Shown: piece by piece, positions 1 to 12,290 of the stretch
Layout: each line of letters begins with the position of its first letter
Numbering within the stretch: the stretch's first letter is position 1
Origin: Ahaetulla prasina
Taxonomy: Eukaryota > Chordata > Lepidosauria > Squamata > Colubridae
Length of the DNA: 64,000 nt
Direction: 5' to 3'
NCBI RefSeq assembly: GCF_028640845.1
Contig: NC_080546.1
Coordinates: 57,609,409-57,673,408, forward strand
Notes under the pieces: generated by a model
Database searches by the model: none
Told to the model about the DNA's origin: nothing
Seen by the model: only the letters and a program-made list of their open reading frames with translations
Position numbers and translations under genes: made by a program

Positions 1-1339
1 AAAGGGTAGAAGTCAGGAAGTCAGAAATACTTGCAATCCAGTAATTGTTCACTCACGCTCATTCCATCTGCATATAGAAATCCACCAAAAAAAATCAATT
101 AGGCAGAGATGGACACTTTCTTCTTTTCCTGCATCTGCAGGAGCGCACTGAAGTTTGGAGCTCAGTGGGGTTCAGTGGGACTCAACCCTACTGGGCTCCG
201 CTGGGGCCAAGCCCCTGGGGAGATCTACCACTCTCCCACCATTCTAGTCTCTCCCTTTCTCCCAGAGAGAGAACTTGAAGCTGGCGAACAGCTGATTTTC
301 GCTGTTTCGCCGACTTTTACAAATTTTCAGCACGGAGCGCCTTGTTTAGGCACCTGGCGAAGAAAGTGGCGCCACAAGAAGTTGTATTGGAATTGTTTAG
401 CTCATTTTATTTATTTATTAAATTTATATGCTGCCGCCCCACACCAGTAAGGCATGGGAGAAGAATGCTTGGTTTCATCCTCAATCTCAACACTTGCTGC
501 AGAAAGCTCACCTCAGCCTTTTCTCATGAATTCTACAAGATAAACTAAGAGTAAAGTAAAACATAGTTTCACAAGTCAAAGGGCTGTTTAATTTGATCAG
601 ACCTTTCAAGACTTTTGACAATTGTGGAATTTAGCTACAATTTTAGCATGATCATAAAATATTCTAAATAACAAGTGCTTCAGTTGACTAAACCATAGAT
701 AAGCATTCTCAAGTGACTTCAGGTTTTACAAAAGACAAAGTCAACTAATCTGGTCCAAAATGATAGTATGATCAGACCTAATTTCACACTCATCCCTGAT
801 ATTGATATCTGTAGATACATATGGCAGAAAAAAAAATATATAAAATGTCAATATGACAGTCAGTATGATTAAAAAAAAGGAGGTCTCATTCGATGAATAG
901 CATGCATTTTTCATATAGCAAGTCCCTGAAATAGTAAAATAAATGAAAAACAAAACTTTGGACTGAAAAGCTATTGGCTAGCTGTCAGCTCCTAGTATTA
1001 AACTAGGAAATAATTAAGATAACTTTTTAAATTTTGGGGAATCAATAATCACATTATAGATATTTTAAAATTTCTGAATAAAATAGAATAGTCCATTAAA
1101 GAAAAATAACTAAAATAATATCTATGCTTAGAAATGATTTCTGCATGGAGAGATATTAAATGTTCATAGCTCTGTGAATCACATAGCAAAATTATGACCT
1201 TCTTTCTGTTTATCTGTCATAAATGATGCCCTCCAAGCTTTAGGGAGCAATGATGCATAGCAGGAACTCTAATCAAGCAGGGATTTTCCCATACAACTTT
1301 TGTCAGATGTGTACTTGGTTTTCCTTGACAAAGATGAAC
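1..1339. other. Intergenic, no gene recognised
   Basis: No exon, RNA gene or clear repeat is recognised here. About 110-460 is richer in G+C than its surroundings and holds a 113-codon open frame, but the product resembles nothing I know, has low-complexity composition and lacks splice context. It may be an old transposon remnant. The rest is AT-rich without structure. Confidence 0.5.
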
Positions 1340-1517
1340 AGAAAAGAAGAAAAGAAAAGAAAAGAAAAAAGAGAGGAGAGGAGAGGAGAGGAGAGGAGAG
1401 GAGAGGAGAGGAGAGGAGAGGAGAGGAGAGGAGAGGAGAGAAGAGAAGAGAAGAGAAGAGAAGAGAAGAGAAGAGAAGAGAAGAGAAGAGAAGAGAAGAG
1501 AAGAGAAGAGAAGAGAG
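1340..1517. repeat. 178-bp pure polypurine tract, compound pentanucleotide repeat
   Basis: Every base on the + strand is A or G. The tract begins as irregular GAAAA runs, becomes an AGGAG pentanucleotide array to about 1440, then switches to AGAAG to the end. It stops one base before the target duplication of the neighbouring hAT element. Open frames on both strands here are low-complexity artefacts. Confidence 0.95.
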
Positions 1518-1526
1518 TGCCTAGAC

Positions 1527-2044
1527 CAGGGGTAGTCAACCTTTTTACACCTACTGCTCACTTTTGTATTTCTGTTATTAGTAAAATTTTCTAACCGCCC
1601 ACCGGTTCCATAGTAATGCGCCATGTATCATCATCTGCACATGCCTCTTGTGCATCATGGATTGGGGTTGGGGGGGGGTGCCGGCTACCAGCTCTGCTTG
1701 TCTGTTACAGCTGGGTGGTGTGGGGGGAGATGTGTGAGCTATTCTGGGATGAGGCTCTTTTGTTTGCGGTCGCACTATAGCGCCATTTAGTTTCACTCAG
1801 GTAATGTGAACTAAACTTATGTGTGGGTGATACAAATAGTATATTTTCAGAAATTTAAATTGTCATGTGGAATTTTATGAAAACCTAATGAAAATGTTTT
1901 TAAATAATGCTATGAAATTTTTTTTAAAAGTCAATTAAATTAAAAAAAAGGAAAGTGCTTCAGTATCGGACAAAACCCCTACCGCCCACCATGAAAGCTG
2001 GAACACCCACTAGTAGGCGGTAGGGACCAGGTTGACTACCACTG
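1527..2044. mobile_element. Non-autonomous hAT transposon (MITE), 518 bp
   Basis: The left end reads CAGGGGTAGTCAACCT and the right end, reverse-complemented, reads CAGTGGTAGTCAACCT: 16-bp terminal inverted repeats with one mismatch. The flanks carry an identical 8-bp direct repeat, GCCTAGAC, at 1519-1526 and 2045-2052. An 8-bp target duplication and CAG-type termini are hAT hallmarks. No transposase frame is present, so it would have needed a transposase from elsewhere. Confidence 0.92.
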
Positions 2045-2455
2045 GCCTAGACTATGGCTTCAACATGTACATGGATGGGTTAAAAGGTAGTACTTTCTGG
2101 AAACATTTTTGAAACAGTGTGCAAAGATTATTACTGAGAAAGAGTGCAAATTTCTTTTAGTACAATTTAATTTTGTGGAAAAAAGATAACCAACAGAATC
2201 CTTGGTTTGCATGAAATGTAGTTAGATTGAAGAATTTTTGCACTGCATCTATTTGCTTCTTTTTAATCAATCAATCCCACTTACAGATGCTTCTGAAAAT
2301 TTCAGTAGTGAGAAGGTTTATTCTTATCAGTTTTATTTCTTATCAGATATGGCTTGAATTTTAATTTTTTAGTTGATTTTATGGGTTTTAATTTTATTAA
2401 TTTTTATCGGGATTGATTGTATTTTAAAAATTGGGCCAAATTTAATAAATTTTTT

Positions 2456-4253
2456 AATAGAATAGAATAGAATTTTTATTGGCCAAGTGTGATTGGACAC
2501 ACAAGGAATTTGTCTTGGTGCATATGCTCTCAGTGTACATAAAAGAAAAGATACCTTCATCAAGGTACAACATTTACAACACAATTGATGGTCAATATAT
2601 CAATATAAATCATAAGGATTGCCAGCAACAAGTTATAGTCATACAGTCATAAATGGAAAGAGATTGGTGATGGGAACTATGAGAAGATTAATAGTAGTGC
2701 AGATTCAGTAAATAGTTTGACAGTGTTGATGGAATTATTTGTTTAGCAGAGTGATGGCCTTCGGGAAAAAACTGTTCTTGTGTCTAGTTGTTCTGGTGTG
2801 CAGTGCTCTATAGCATTGTTTTGAGGGTAGTAGTTGAAACAGTTTATGTCCAGGATGCGAGGGGTCTGTAAATATTTTCACGGCCCTCTTCTTGATTCGT
2901 GCAGTATACAGGTCCTCAATGGAAGGCAGGTTGGTAGCAATTATTTTTTCTGCAGTTCTAATTATCCTCTGAAGTCTGTGTCTTTCTTGTTGGGTTGCAG
3001 AACCGAACCAGACAGTTATAGAGGTGCAAATGACAGACTCAATAATTCCTCTGTAGAACTGAATCAGCAGCTCCTTGGGCAGTTTGAGCTTACTGAGTTG
3101 GTGCAGAAAGAACATTCTTTGTTGTCCTTTTTTAATGATGTTTTTGATGTTAGCTGTCCATTTTAGATCTTGCGATATGATAGAACCTAGAAATTTGAAG
3201 GTTTCTACTGTTGATACTGTGTTGTCAAGTATTGTGAGAGGTGGAAGTATGGAAGGGTTTCTCCTAAAGTCTACCACCATTTCTACGGTTTTGAGTGTGT
3301 TCAGTTCCAGATTGTTTTGGTTGCACCACAAGGCTAGTCGTTCGACCTCTCGTCTATATGCGGATTCGTCATTGTCTCGAATGAGACCAATCACTGTTGT
3401 GTCATCTGCGAACTTCAGTAGCTTAACAGATGGATCATTGGAGATGCAGTCATTGGTATACAGAGAGAAGAGAAGTGGGGAGAGCACACAGCCTTGGGGG
3501 GCCCCTGTGCTAATTGTACAGGTATTTGATGTGATCTTGCTTAGCTTCACCTGCTGCTTCCTGTTTGTTAGGAAGCTTGTGATCCACTTACAAGTCTGTT
3601 CCGGTACCTGTAGCTGGTTTAGCTTAGTTAGAAGAATGTCTGGAATGATGGTATTGAATGCTGAACTAAAGTCTACAAAAAGGACCCTTGCATAGGTCCT
3701 TGGAGACTCAAGATGTTGTAGGATGTAGTGCAGAGCCATATTAACAGCATCATCTGTTGATCTATTTGTTCGGTATGTAAATTGCAAGGGGTCTAACAGC
3801 GGATCTGTGATGGTTTTCAAGTAGGAAAGCACTAGCCTTTCAAAGGTTTTCATGACTACAGATGTTAGAGCAACTGGTCTGTAGTCATTCAGTTCCTTGA
3901 TGGTGGGCTTCTTCGGCACTGGGATGATGGTAGAGCGTTTGAAGCAAGAAGGAACATAACACATCTCTAGTGATTTATTGAAAATATGGGTGAAGATGGG
4001 GGCCAATTGGTCAGCACAGACTTTTAAGCAAGAAGGAGTTATCTTGTCTGGGCCTGGAGCTTTTCCTGGCTTTTGTCTGTGAAATAGGTCCTGCACTTCT
4101 TTTTCTGTGATCACTAGGGGTTGTGAACCCAATGAAATGGGGTCAGTTGTAGGAGGCTTGGCTGTTGTTGGTGTGTCTGAGATGGGGGTTGTGGAGATAG
4201 GTGGCTGTAGTTTCCTTTCAAACCTGCAGTAAAACTCATTCAGGTCATCTGCC
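2456..4253 (-). mobile_element. 5'-truncated L3/L2-type LINE (CR1 superfamily)
   Basis: The element runs right to left. Its coding part lies at 2735-4253 and its 3' UTR at 2475-2735. It ends in an AGAAT-type pentanucleotide tail (2456-2475 on this strand). The same 3' end recurs at 17126-17370. The 5' end stops inside the coding region near 4253, so the endonuclease domain is missing, as is usual for target-primed insertion. CR1-like elements with this kind of tail are reported to be common in snakes; assignment to L3 rather than L2 is by general resemblance only. Confidence 0.85.
2735..4132 (-). CDS. LINE reverse transcriptase, 5'-truncated open frame
   Basis: The 465-codon frame encodes the C-terminal part of a non-LTR ORF2 protein, which copies element RNA at a nicked genomic target. 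Visible motifs are the N-terminal finger segment with GKAPGPDKI (about residues 23-31), VDFSSAFN with a catalytic Asp (153-160), GAPQGCVLSPL (210-220) and the catalytic FADD box (241-244), followed by the thumb and a C-terminal region. The frame is uninterrupted from the first Met and readable upstream to about 4253, so the copy is fairly young. There is no endonuclease domain and no promoter, so I regard it as inactive. The annotated Met is simply the first in frame after truncation, not a true start. Confidence 0.85.
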   Translation of the reverse strand: MGSQPLVITEKEVQDLFHRQKPGKAPGPDKITPSCLKVCADQLAPIFTHIFNKSLEMCYVPSCFKRSTIIPVPKKPTIKELNDYRPVALTSVVMKTFERLVLSYLKTITDPLLDPLQFTYRTNRSTDDAVNMALHYILQHLESPRTYARVLFVDFSSAFNTIIPDILLTKLNQLQVPEQTCKWITSFLTNRKQQVKLSKITSNTCTISTGAPQGCVLSPLLFSLYTNDCISNDPSVKLLKFADDTTVIGLIRDNDESAYRREVERLALWCNQNNLELNTLKTVEMVVDFRRNPSILPPLTILDNTVSTVETFKFLGSIISQDLKWTANIKNIIKKGQQRMFFLHQLSKLKLPKELLIQFYRGIIESVICTSITVWFGSATQQERHRLQRIIRTAEKIIATNLPSIEDLYTARIKKRAVKIFTDPSHPGHKLFQLLPSKQCYRALHTRTTRHKNSFFPKAITLLNK

Positions 4254-4254
4254 A

Positions 4255-4332
4255 GAATTAATGTATGTTTTTAGTATTGTATATGTAAACCGCCCTGAGT
4301 CCTTCAGGAGAAGAGTGGTATACAAATTAAAA

Positions 4333-4333
<1 letters not shown>
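4255..4333 (+). mobile_element. L2-type LINE or SINE 3' tail
   Basis: The segment contains CCGCCCTGAGTCC followed by a TTCAGGAGAAG stretch and a TATACAAAT end. This is the 3' tail shared by the L2 element at 48445-50885 and the SINEs at 21717 and 41336. It begins where the L3 LINE is truncated and ends in an ATT microsatellite. Confidence 0.65.

Positions 4334-4422
<89 letters not shown>
4334..4422. repeat. (ATT)n microsatellite
   Basis: About 29 near-perfect ATT/TTA units follow directly on an L2-type 3' tail, suggesting that the element's A/T-rich tail seeded the array. Confidence 0.95.
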
Positions 4423-4424
<2 letters not shown>

Positions 4425-6595
4425 TTCATTCACAAACTAAATTGGAAAATTGACCACCTTCGGTGGTAGAGTTTTGTGAAACAATGAAAATCATATTATA
4501 GTCAGCATGCCTCCCAGAATATTAGTGATGCTGCTCCCAGCTAACAGGAGCCCAATTTTGTAAATACTGTATATAACCATTAAAATCCATAGATATCTTC
4601 ATAGCAATAAAATCTCGTGCACTAAGGCTTCTTTTAATCCATGCCACTATTTGTAAAGTAACAGCATAATGTGGTTATATGTATTTTAGAAGTTTGCAAT
4701 CATGTTCTTCATATATACAGTAGTTATGTATTCTAGCTTACCAATGACTGCCCAATTCACTGACTGTGAAATGCAAATTCCAATAAAGCCCCCACCACCC
4801 TGGAAACAACAATCATACAAACTACTTAATATGCTATATATCATTTATTGTCAAGTTTGTTAAAAAGGAAAATGAAGCTTTTGAAGATGAAGATAATGTT
4901 TCTGTGGAAGGACTCATATTAAGAATATTCTTTTGAGGTGAAATATGTTTTTGGCTGTAATGAATCTTCTAACAAACAAATGGACCTATGATAGGGTTGT
5001 AGACTGCATAACAAATTCCTTGCCTGGTTTAAACTTTGTAGATATATTTCTAGATAGTGTTTGGAATAAGACAGTAGTCATGGTCTACAGTATACTTGCA
5101 CCTATGATATTTTATTAATTGACTGCTTGACAGCTTCATGAAATAAGGTGCAGAATATCTTCCATTGTGTTATGTTTGCATATCTTCACTATACAAACCA
5201 ATCAGCCTGGGAATCTTTCATCACCATGATCAAGTCGAAACAAGAAAATTCTTATCACTGATCTTCTCCCATTTGTGCAAAAATGTCCCTGCACACTTTC
5301 TGAATAGGCAGGTAGCCTTATCACCATTCAGCTTTGTTTCATGATGTCTGATAGCAAACCTTACTTGATGTATTGGGAAATACACTTCAAAAATATATTT
5401 GGGAAATAGAAAGCAATAGAAATGCTTTCTGCCCCTACTTATATTTCATACAACATTGCTCCTGGCAGAAAAATGCAGGATGAAGACATGCAAAAAGCAT
5501 GACAGAAATATACATGTGATACAAAATGGAATATTTTGAATGGAATATGGAGGGAGAAGGCCTAAAGGAATAATAAATGTACTTTTATCCAATACAACAT
5601 GAGTCTGAGTTACAGAAGCACCAGGTGAAAGAGAAGAAATATATCCTGCACTAGGAAGTGTTATCATATCAGCAGTAATGTTCCTTGTGTGAGACAGTTT
5701 AATGGAGGCAGATGACAGAAGATATTTAAGCTATATGTGGCTTGATGTGTAGAATATTAATCTTGTGAAACTACAACTTTTAGAATAACCTAAGCTGGTA
5801 AAGAAACCTTTCAAATTAAAATTTAATAATAAAGCCTTCATCTAACATTATTCTATGTACAATATCATAACAGATAGAAGAAATACAGTATAGATCTACA
5901 ATTGCAATGATGTGATTGTATCTTGGCTCTTTTCTGTCTTCTATAGTCTTTCTGTCTTCTATTTCTGTCTTTCTATTGTCTTTAGAAAATTGAGTTATCA
6001 AAGTTCTTGGTGATCATCTGATTCTGTACTCTGATTACATTTAAAACATTTACTAAAATATTCTTCATAAACTTACTATTTTATTAAGTAAAAATAGATT
6101 AAGTAAAAAAAGTCAGAGATTTTCCATTTTGTTAAAGAAATGAAAAGCTCTCTGTAAGGAAAACAAGTATTTTAGGCATATGGATAACAAAAAGTCACAA
6201 ATAACTGATATTTGAAATTTTTTTGTCCAACTTAAGGAAATCCCAGTACACTTGTTTGTACACAGATAAAATGAATGCAGGAGTTTTATAATTACAAAAG
6301 ATGTAGACCTTGGACAATAAAAAGGAAGAAATATTCAGTATTTCTTTTGGTTTTGAATTCTGCTTTCTGTATATGGAAGAGTTGCTAATATTTATAGCTG
6401 TATTGCTTACTGTTGTTTATTATTTTAATTTATAGATTTCTATTTTGCCTTTTTCTCCAAAAACATAGGTTAGCTATGTATACCATAGCTGCTCAATTTA
6501 TCCTTATAATAATGACAACCCTGGGAGCTTCAAATTTAGTTGACATTCCTAAGTACACCCTACTGTTTGTTTGTTTGTTTGTCTATCTGTCTATC
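4423..6595. other. Intergenic, nothing recognised
   Basis: AT-rich sequence without exons, RNA genes or repeats I can name. Short open frames here have no recognisable product. Confidence 0.5.
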
Positions 6596-6599
6596 ATCC

Positions 6600-6654
<55 letters not shown>

Positions 6655-6655
6655 A
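6596..6655. repeat. (TATC)n / (GATA)n microsatellite
   Basis: About 14 tetranucleotide units, preceded by TGTT and GTCTATC variants. A second array of the same motif lies at 19998-20080. Confidence 0.95.
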
Positions 6656-7224
6656 CTTTCAAATCAAAAGTGTTCCTAGGTAGCTTACAAAATACTTCAA
6701 AATCATAAACAAATAATTTTAAATAATGCAGTTATGAATATTATAACAAGTATTTAAAATAAATGTAATGGGTTTCTAACCCATTATATTTGATAATTCA
6801 GCCATAATCCTTTGACAGTGGTATTTAATTCCATGAGTAAAAATAATTAACATGCAGTCCATAATCATGTTTAAACAGTACATGATAAATAACAGCAATG
6901 AAGTAATTTAAAAGGCACCATTATAGTATATTAACACAATATGTACTTACCAATAACCTGAGGTAATAAAAATACTTGCCTAACACTAAAAAAATTTCAA
7001 AATATGTGTTATTACATATAACCTTATTTTTCAAGGTTTGTTCTTAGAAAACAGTCATCTTACATAGGATAAGTAGAGCAAGCATTACATAGGTTTGAAA
7101 GATAATCTTAAAGCTAAAGTAGCAACATAGAGACATAAGGCCCAAACAGTTGAAAATTTAAAAAAAGAACTTGTCGCACATGGCCTTTATTCTCTAACCA
7201 TTGAAACATTAGCACAGATTTCAT

Positions 7225-7730
7225 TGTCATTTTTTTTAATTTCATTTTGTCACAACAGTATACACAAACATCAACATAAAACAACAACACATCATAAAAG
7301 AAATATATATATATAAGCAAAAGTATGCAACAAGTATGTTAATTTGATATAATGAAGGGAACAATAGGACAGGAATCGTAGGCACTTCTGCTCTTATGCA
7401 CGCCCCTTATAGTCCTCTTAGGAATGGGGTGAGGTCAATAGTAGACAGTTTTTGGTTGAAGATTTTGGGATTTTGAGTAGAGACTATAGAGTCAGGTAAT
7501 GAGTTCCAAGCGTTAACAACTCTGTTACAGAAGTCATATTTTCTGCAATCAAGTTTGAAGCAGTTGATATTAAGTTTGAATCTATTGTTTGCTCTTGTAT
7601 TATTGCGATTGAAGCTGAAGTAGTCTTTTACAGGAAGGATATTGCAATAGATGATTTTGTGTGTTAAACATAGGTTTAAGGAAACGATGAACAGGGATGA
7701 ATATTTAGTGTTCTTGTATTTTTTTAAAAA
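7225..7730 (-). mobile_element. 3' fragment of CR1-like LINE
   Basis: This stretch closely parallels 9715-10130, the 3' UTR end of the larger CR1-like LINE: both start with a TTTGTCACAACAGTATACAC end and share the unit containing GGAATGGGGTGAGGTCAATA. It is a separate, strongly 5'-truncated insertion of the same family in the same orientation. Confidence 0.85.
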
Positions 7731-8224
7731 ACAAAATTATACATCTCACCATGCACAAATATTAAAAAAATGGAAATAATGAATGTGAAGATTATTTCAG
7801 CTATTGAATTTTTAGCAGTACTTAAGTGACATTCAAACAAGCATGAAAAACTAATTATACTGATTATAGTCAGATCTAATATGGTCCATTATGACAAGCT
7901 TATACATTATAACTGATATCTCCTTATACTGCTATTTCTTTCAAGTGAATACTATGTTTTTTAAAAATCCAATTTGTATTCTAAAGTTGTAGCTCTTAGT
8001 TAGGTTGCTGTAAAACAGGCAGGGATGTTATCTAGGCAGTTAGGTTCAATTCATGTAAAGATATTGTTAGAAAAAGTTAGTTTTATAAGATTTAACTGCC
8101 ACAGTGGGAGAAGTCAATCAGGAAACACAAGCTTGACACCACACCAAAGGAGGAAAGCAACATTTCTGGTTCCCAGCTGATACTGGCAACACATCCTTCC
8201 CCACTACAATAAAATGCAAAGTAG

Positions 8225-8400
8225 TTGTTGGGTTACAATGGCAATTGGGATCAGAATGTCTTTTACTAAGTGACACAGTTGTAAAACATAATGAGACATA
8301 ATTACATCACTTAGTAATGGCAACTGCAGCATTCCTGGTTGCTATTGTAACCTCAGCACTGCACATGTCATTAAGTGAGGGATCTCACATGACTGCGATG
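8225..8400. mobile_element. Degraded palindromic MITE fragment
   Basis: Phrases such as CACTTAGTAATGGCAACTGC and a later ATTAAGTGAGGG resemble the interior of the palindromic MITE at 41612-42014. Divergence is high and no termini are visible. Confidence 0.35.
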
Positions 8401-8640
8401 TGGGAAGAGGTAGGACTCCAGCCAAGTAGGCTGATGAATAAAAGTTATAAGTGGACTGGTGGGCAGGTGAGCACCAAAGGCATCACAAGTAGGTGGTGAA
8501 TGTTTGGGTGGAGAAGTGACTTACAACCTCCTGCTGGCTTTCCCATTGTCTTTCCTTGTAGGAAGCTAGCAACTGCAAGGACTGGTTGTAAATCCAGCAT
8601 CTTTGCAACTTTGGGCAGTCCCTGAACAAATAGTCATAAC

Positions 8641-8777
8641 CATTGGTGGGATTCAAATAATTTAACAACCGGTTCTCTGCCCTAATGATTTCTTCCAACA
8701 ACCAGTTCACCAAACTGATCAAAAAGTTAACAACCGGTTCTCCCGAAGTGGTGCGAACTGGCTGAATCCCACCACTG
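8641..8777. mobile_element. Small hAT MITE, 137 bp
   Basis: The termini CATTGGTGGGATTCA and (reverse-complemented) CAGTGGTGGGATTCA form inverted repeats. An identical 8-bp duplication, GTCATAAC, flanks the element at 8633-8640 and 8778-8785. The interior carries two AACAACCGGTTCT-type motifs. There is no coding capacity. The 8-bp duplication supports the hAT superfamily. Confidence 0.9.
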
Positions 8778-8785
8778 GTCATAAC

Positions 8786-9714
8786 CCATGATAGCTTCCA
8801 TTCTCATTTGGAGGTATGGTTTTGGCTGGAAATACATGTTGCTTCTTGCTTGTTCATCTGAATCTCTGTGATGTGACACACATTGGACTTAAATGGGAGA
8901 AATAATCAGAATTGTGGGTACAATTGGGATTGGGGGGTGAAGGACCCCCAAGTCATGCAGGGAAGTAAAATGGAAGTGGAGAAGGTGTGAATATCAGAAC
9001 CTCCAATGATAGAAGAACCAGGTATATCTCTTGCTTTTTCACAATTGGGTTTATGTTTCTCTGTGAATAAATTTCATGACATATTATGGGACACTTTGAA
9101 ACAGAATCATCATAGAATGTATTTTTGCCTAATTTAATGGGATGTTTGGGAATAAGATTGTGCAGCACAAATCTGATTTGAAAAAATGGCCAAATAGAAT
9201 ATCTATACTCTATACAGCAGCTGTGTCTGATGACAATTTAACACCAAAATAGCTAGATATTTCTTTTAATTTGGAAATTAAACTCAGAACTAATTTTACT
9301 AGAGATCCTGCATGCATATAAGTACAGCTATGAACTAAGCTCATTTTTTATCTGTGCTGATTACCACATCTGTTACAGAGTTAGTCTTTCATTTTATTTT
9401 TACATCCATCTGGCTGGCATTTGTAAGCATAATCTGCTAAAGCTTTCAGTAAGAAGTTTATAAGATTTGATTTCCTCCTTAATCAAGTTATTTCTCCACA
9501 TGTTACAGCAAGCCACCAAATATTTTATAACACCTATCAATAAAACACATTTTATACCATGTAAACCACATATCTGCAATTTCAATAACTTTCTGTGGAA
9601 TCCTCAGTACCTTAGTGTGGAGTTTAAAAGAGTCTTAATCATTTTAAGGACTTTAGGCTGAACAACTTTTGGCTTCTTTTAGTGCTATGAGACACTAAAA
9701 TTGACTCTAATTTT
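8786..9714. other. Intergenic, nothing recognised
   Basis: Ordinary AT-rich sequence; short open frames only, none recognised. Confidence 0.45.
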
Positions 9715-10144
9715 TATTTTTTTGTCACAACAGTATACACAAACATCGTCATAAATAAAAAAACAAGATATCATGAAAGAAATATATGTATATATAAGTA
9801 AAAACGTGCAACAACTATGTTAATTTGATATAATGAAGGGAACAATAGGACAGGAACGGTAGGCACTTTTGTGCTCTTATGCACACCCCTTATAGTCCTC
9901 TTAGGAATGGGGTGAGGTCAATAGTAGAAAGTTTTTGGTTAAAGATTTTGGGATTTTGAATAGAGACTATGGAGTCAGGTAATGAGTTCCAAGCGTTAAC
10001 AACTCTGTTACAGAAGTCATATTTTCTGCAATCAAGTTTGAAGCGGTTGACATTAAGTTTAAATCTATTGTTTGCTCTTGTATTATTGCGATTGAAGCTG
10101 AAGTAGTCTTTAACAGGAAGGATATTGCAGTTTGTATTTAGTGT

Positions 10145-12290
10145 TTAGATTCTTTTTTCCAATATGTAAGACTGAGCATTTGCTGGTTGAGATTTGGAGT
10201 TGCCAAGTTTTAGACCAATCAGAAACAAAGTCAAGGTCTTCTTGAAGGGTAGAAGTATTGTTAGTGGTATTAAATAGTCGTCAGCAAAGAGAACACAGTA
10301 ACTTGAAATAAGGTCACAGAGATCATTTATGTATAGTATGAAGAGCGTTGGTCCAAGAACACTACCTTGGGGAACACCACTTTTGACAGGAACAGGATTT
10401 GATATAGCGTTGCCAATTTTGACCACTTCTTGTCTGTTTGACAGGAAGGCCTTTATCCAATTGTGAAGAGGTCCTGAAATGCCGTAGGATTTTAGTTTGA
10501 GGAGAAGTTTATCGTGTACTACTGAGTCAAAAGCTTTGCAGAAGTCTATGTAGATTGCATCTATTGCTTTTCCTTGATCAAGGTTGGTAGTCCATATGTT
10601 TTTGCAGTGGAGAAGTTGTAAGTTACAAGACAATTTTTTTCTGAAACCAAATTGTTTATTAGAGAGAACGTTGTTTGTTTTGAGATGGAGTGTAATGGAT
10701 TGGTTTATGATGGATTCCATTACTTTGCATGAGACACAACATAAAGAGATAGGTCTGTAATTTTCAACTAGGCTGGGATCACCTTTTTTGAAGTTAGGGA
10801 TGACTGTGGCTAGAGACCAGAGTTTTGGAAGGGAATTAGTTGTGAAAGCTTTATTAAAGATTATGCTTAGGGGTTCAGCTATATTGATTGAAAGTTTTTT
10901 TAAAAAGTATGCACATAGTCCATCTGGTCCAATAGATAATGATGGTTTCAGGTTTCGTAGGGCTTTTTCTACATTATCTTCTGTGAAGTCTATATGTGTT
11001 AAGTCATTGTTAACATTTTTGGTACGATTGAGGAATGTCGGGTAAGACCCATCACTGTTTACAAAGACTGAGCCGAAGAATGTGTTGAAGAGGTTTGCTT
11101 TAACAGTTTCGTCAGTACATTCTTTGCCGTTAGGTTCTTTTAGTGGTGGAATGGATCTTGTTTCTTTAAGTTTATTGTTCACAAAATTATAGAAATCACG
11201 ATTGGAATTAGTGCGTAGAAGGTCTTCTTCTTATTTGGTGTGATAATTGTTACATTCTGTTTTTATTTGGTTGCAAATATTTCTGTATCGGTTTTTGAAG
11301 TTTGCTACATAACCCTTTTTGTTTTTTTTTCCAGAGGGATTTTTTTTTGGATTGAAGCTTTTTTATTGATATGGGTAATTTGTTTTTTCTTTTGATTTTG
11401 GTGTTGATTTGTGGTACATATAGTTTGATGATTTTATTGATTTCAAGTAGGAATACTTTATAGTGCTCTTCTGTAGTGATACAGGTTGAGAATAGATTTT
11501 GCCAGTCAAGGAATGAGAGATCATCATTTATAAGGTCATAGTTAGCTTTTTTGAAATTGTAGTTTGGAGTACTATTGTTGTGACGATTTATGTGAGGGCG
11601 TATGTTTAGGCAAAAGTCTATTATGCAGTGGTCACTGTTGGAAAAGGGTTCTTTTACTTGTAGACCATAAATTGAGTTTTTGTTATTACAAAAGATGAGG
11701 TCGAGGCAGTTCATGAGTCTAGTATTTTTAGTTACTAGTTATTCAAGACCTAGGTTTGTAACTGCATTGTATAGTGTAGTATGGATTGGTTCGGTTGTAC
11801 ATTCATTTGTTATCCAGTTTATAGAAGGTAGATTTAGGTCACCCAGGAAGATGAGAGGATTGGGCAAGAGGTAGCCCATGTGAGGTTAATATATTTGCAT
11901 GAACGATGTCGTAGTCAGGGGCTCTGTAGCATAGTATGAATCTAAGTGTGGTGTTGGTGGACAGGTCACATACAATAGTTTCAGGAAGAGAGTATTTATG
12001 TGCAACTTGAATATTTTTTAAGTTCAGTGATTTTTTTGTAAAAGATAGCTACTCCACCACCTTTGCGGTGTTCACGATCTGATCGAAGGACTTGGTATTC
12101 TTTGTTTGAAATAACAGAGTCAGTAAGGGATGAGTTTAGCCATGTTTCACAAACAAATATGATGTCAAATGTACCATTGTTTAATAAGAGGATGAATCCA
12201 GGTAATTTGTTTACAATACTTCTTGCATTTATTAGTTTACATTTGAGACCTGTAGTATTTGGTGTAAGAGAGGTAAGGGGTGTGCATACC
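10145..12290 (-). pseudogene. CR1-like ORF2 (endonuclease and reverse transcriptase), broken
   Basis: ORF2 proteins nick the target and copy element RNA onto it. Reading leftwards from about 12290, the AP-type endonuclease is recognisable by FVCETWLN, a GGGVAIF stretch and, near 11630, SDHCIIDF, the family's conserved SDH motif. The reverse transcriptase follows in the open stretch 11182-10145: SIGPDG, FKKGDPSLVENYRPISL, IDFCKAFDSVVHDKL with a catalytic Asp, SGVPQGSVLGPTLFILYIND, and the catalytic box LFADD. The reading frame changes near 11714 and 11220, and the C terminus is altered after FADD, so it is a pseudogene. Confidence 0.85.

Noticed and set aside
109..450. 113-codon open frame
   Set aside because: No recognisable domain, no splice context; probably chance in a locally GC-richer repeat remnant.
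1217..1624. Long open frames on both strands over the polypurine tract
   Set aside because: Pure low-complexity translation of AGGAG/AGAAG repeats.
3075..3695. 206-codon + strand frame
   Set aside because: Shadow of the minus-strand LINE reverse transcriptase.
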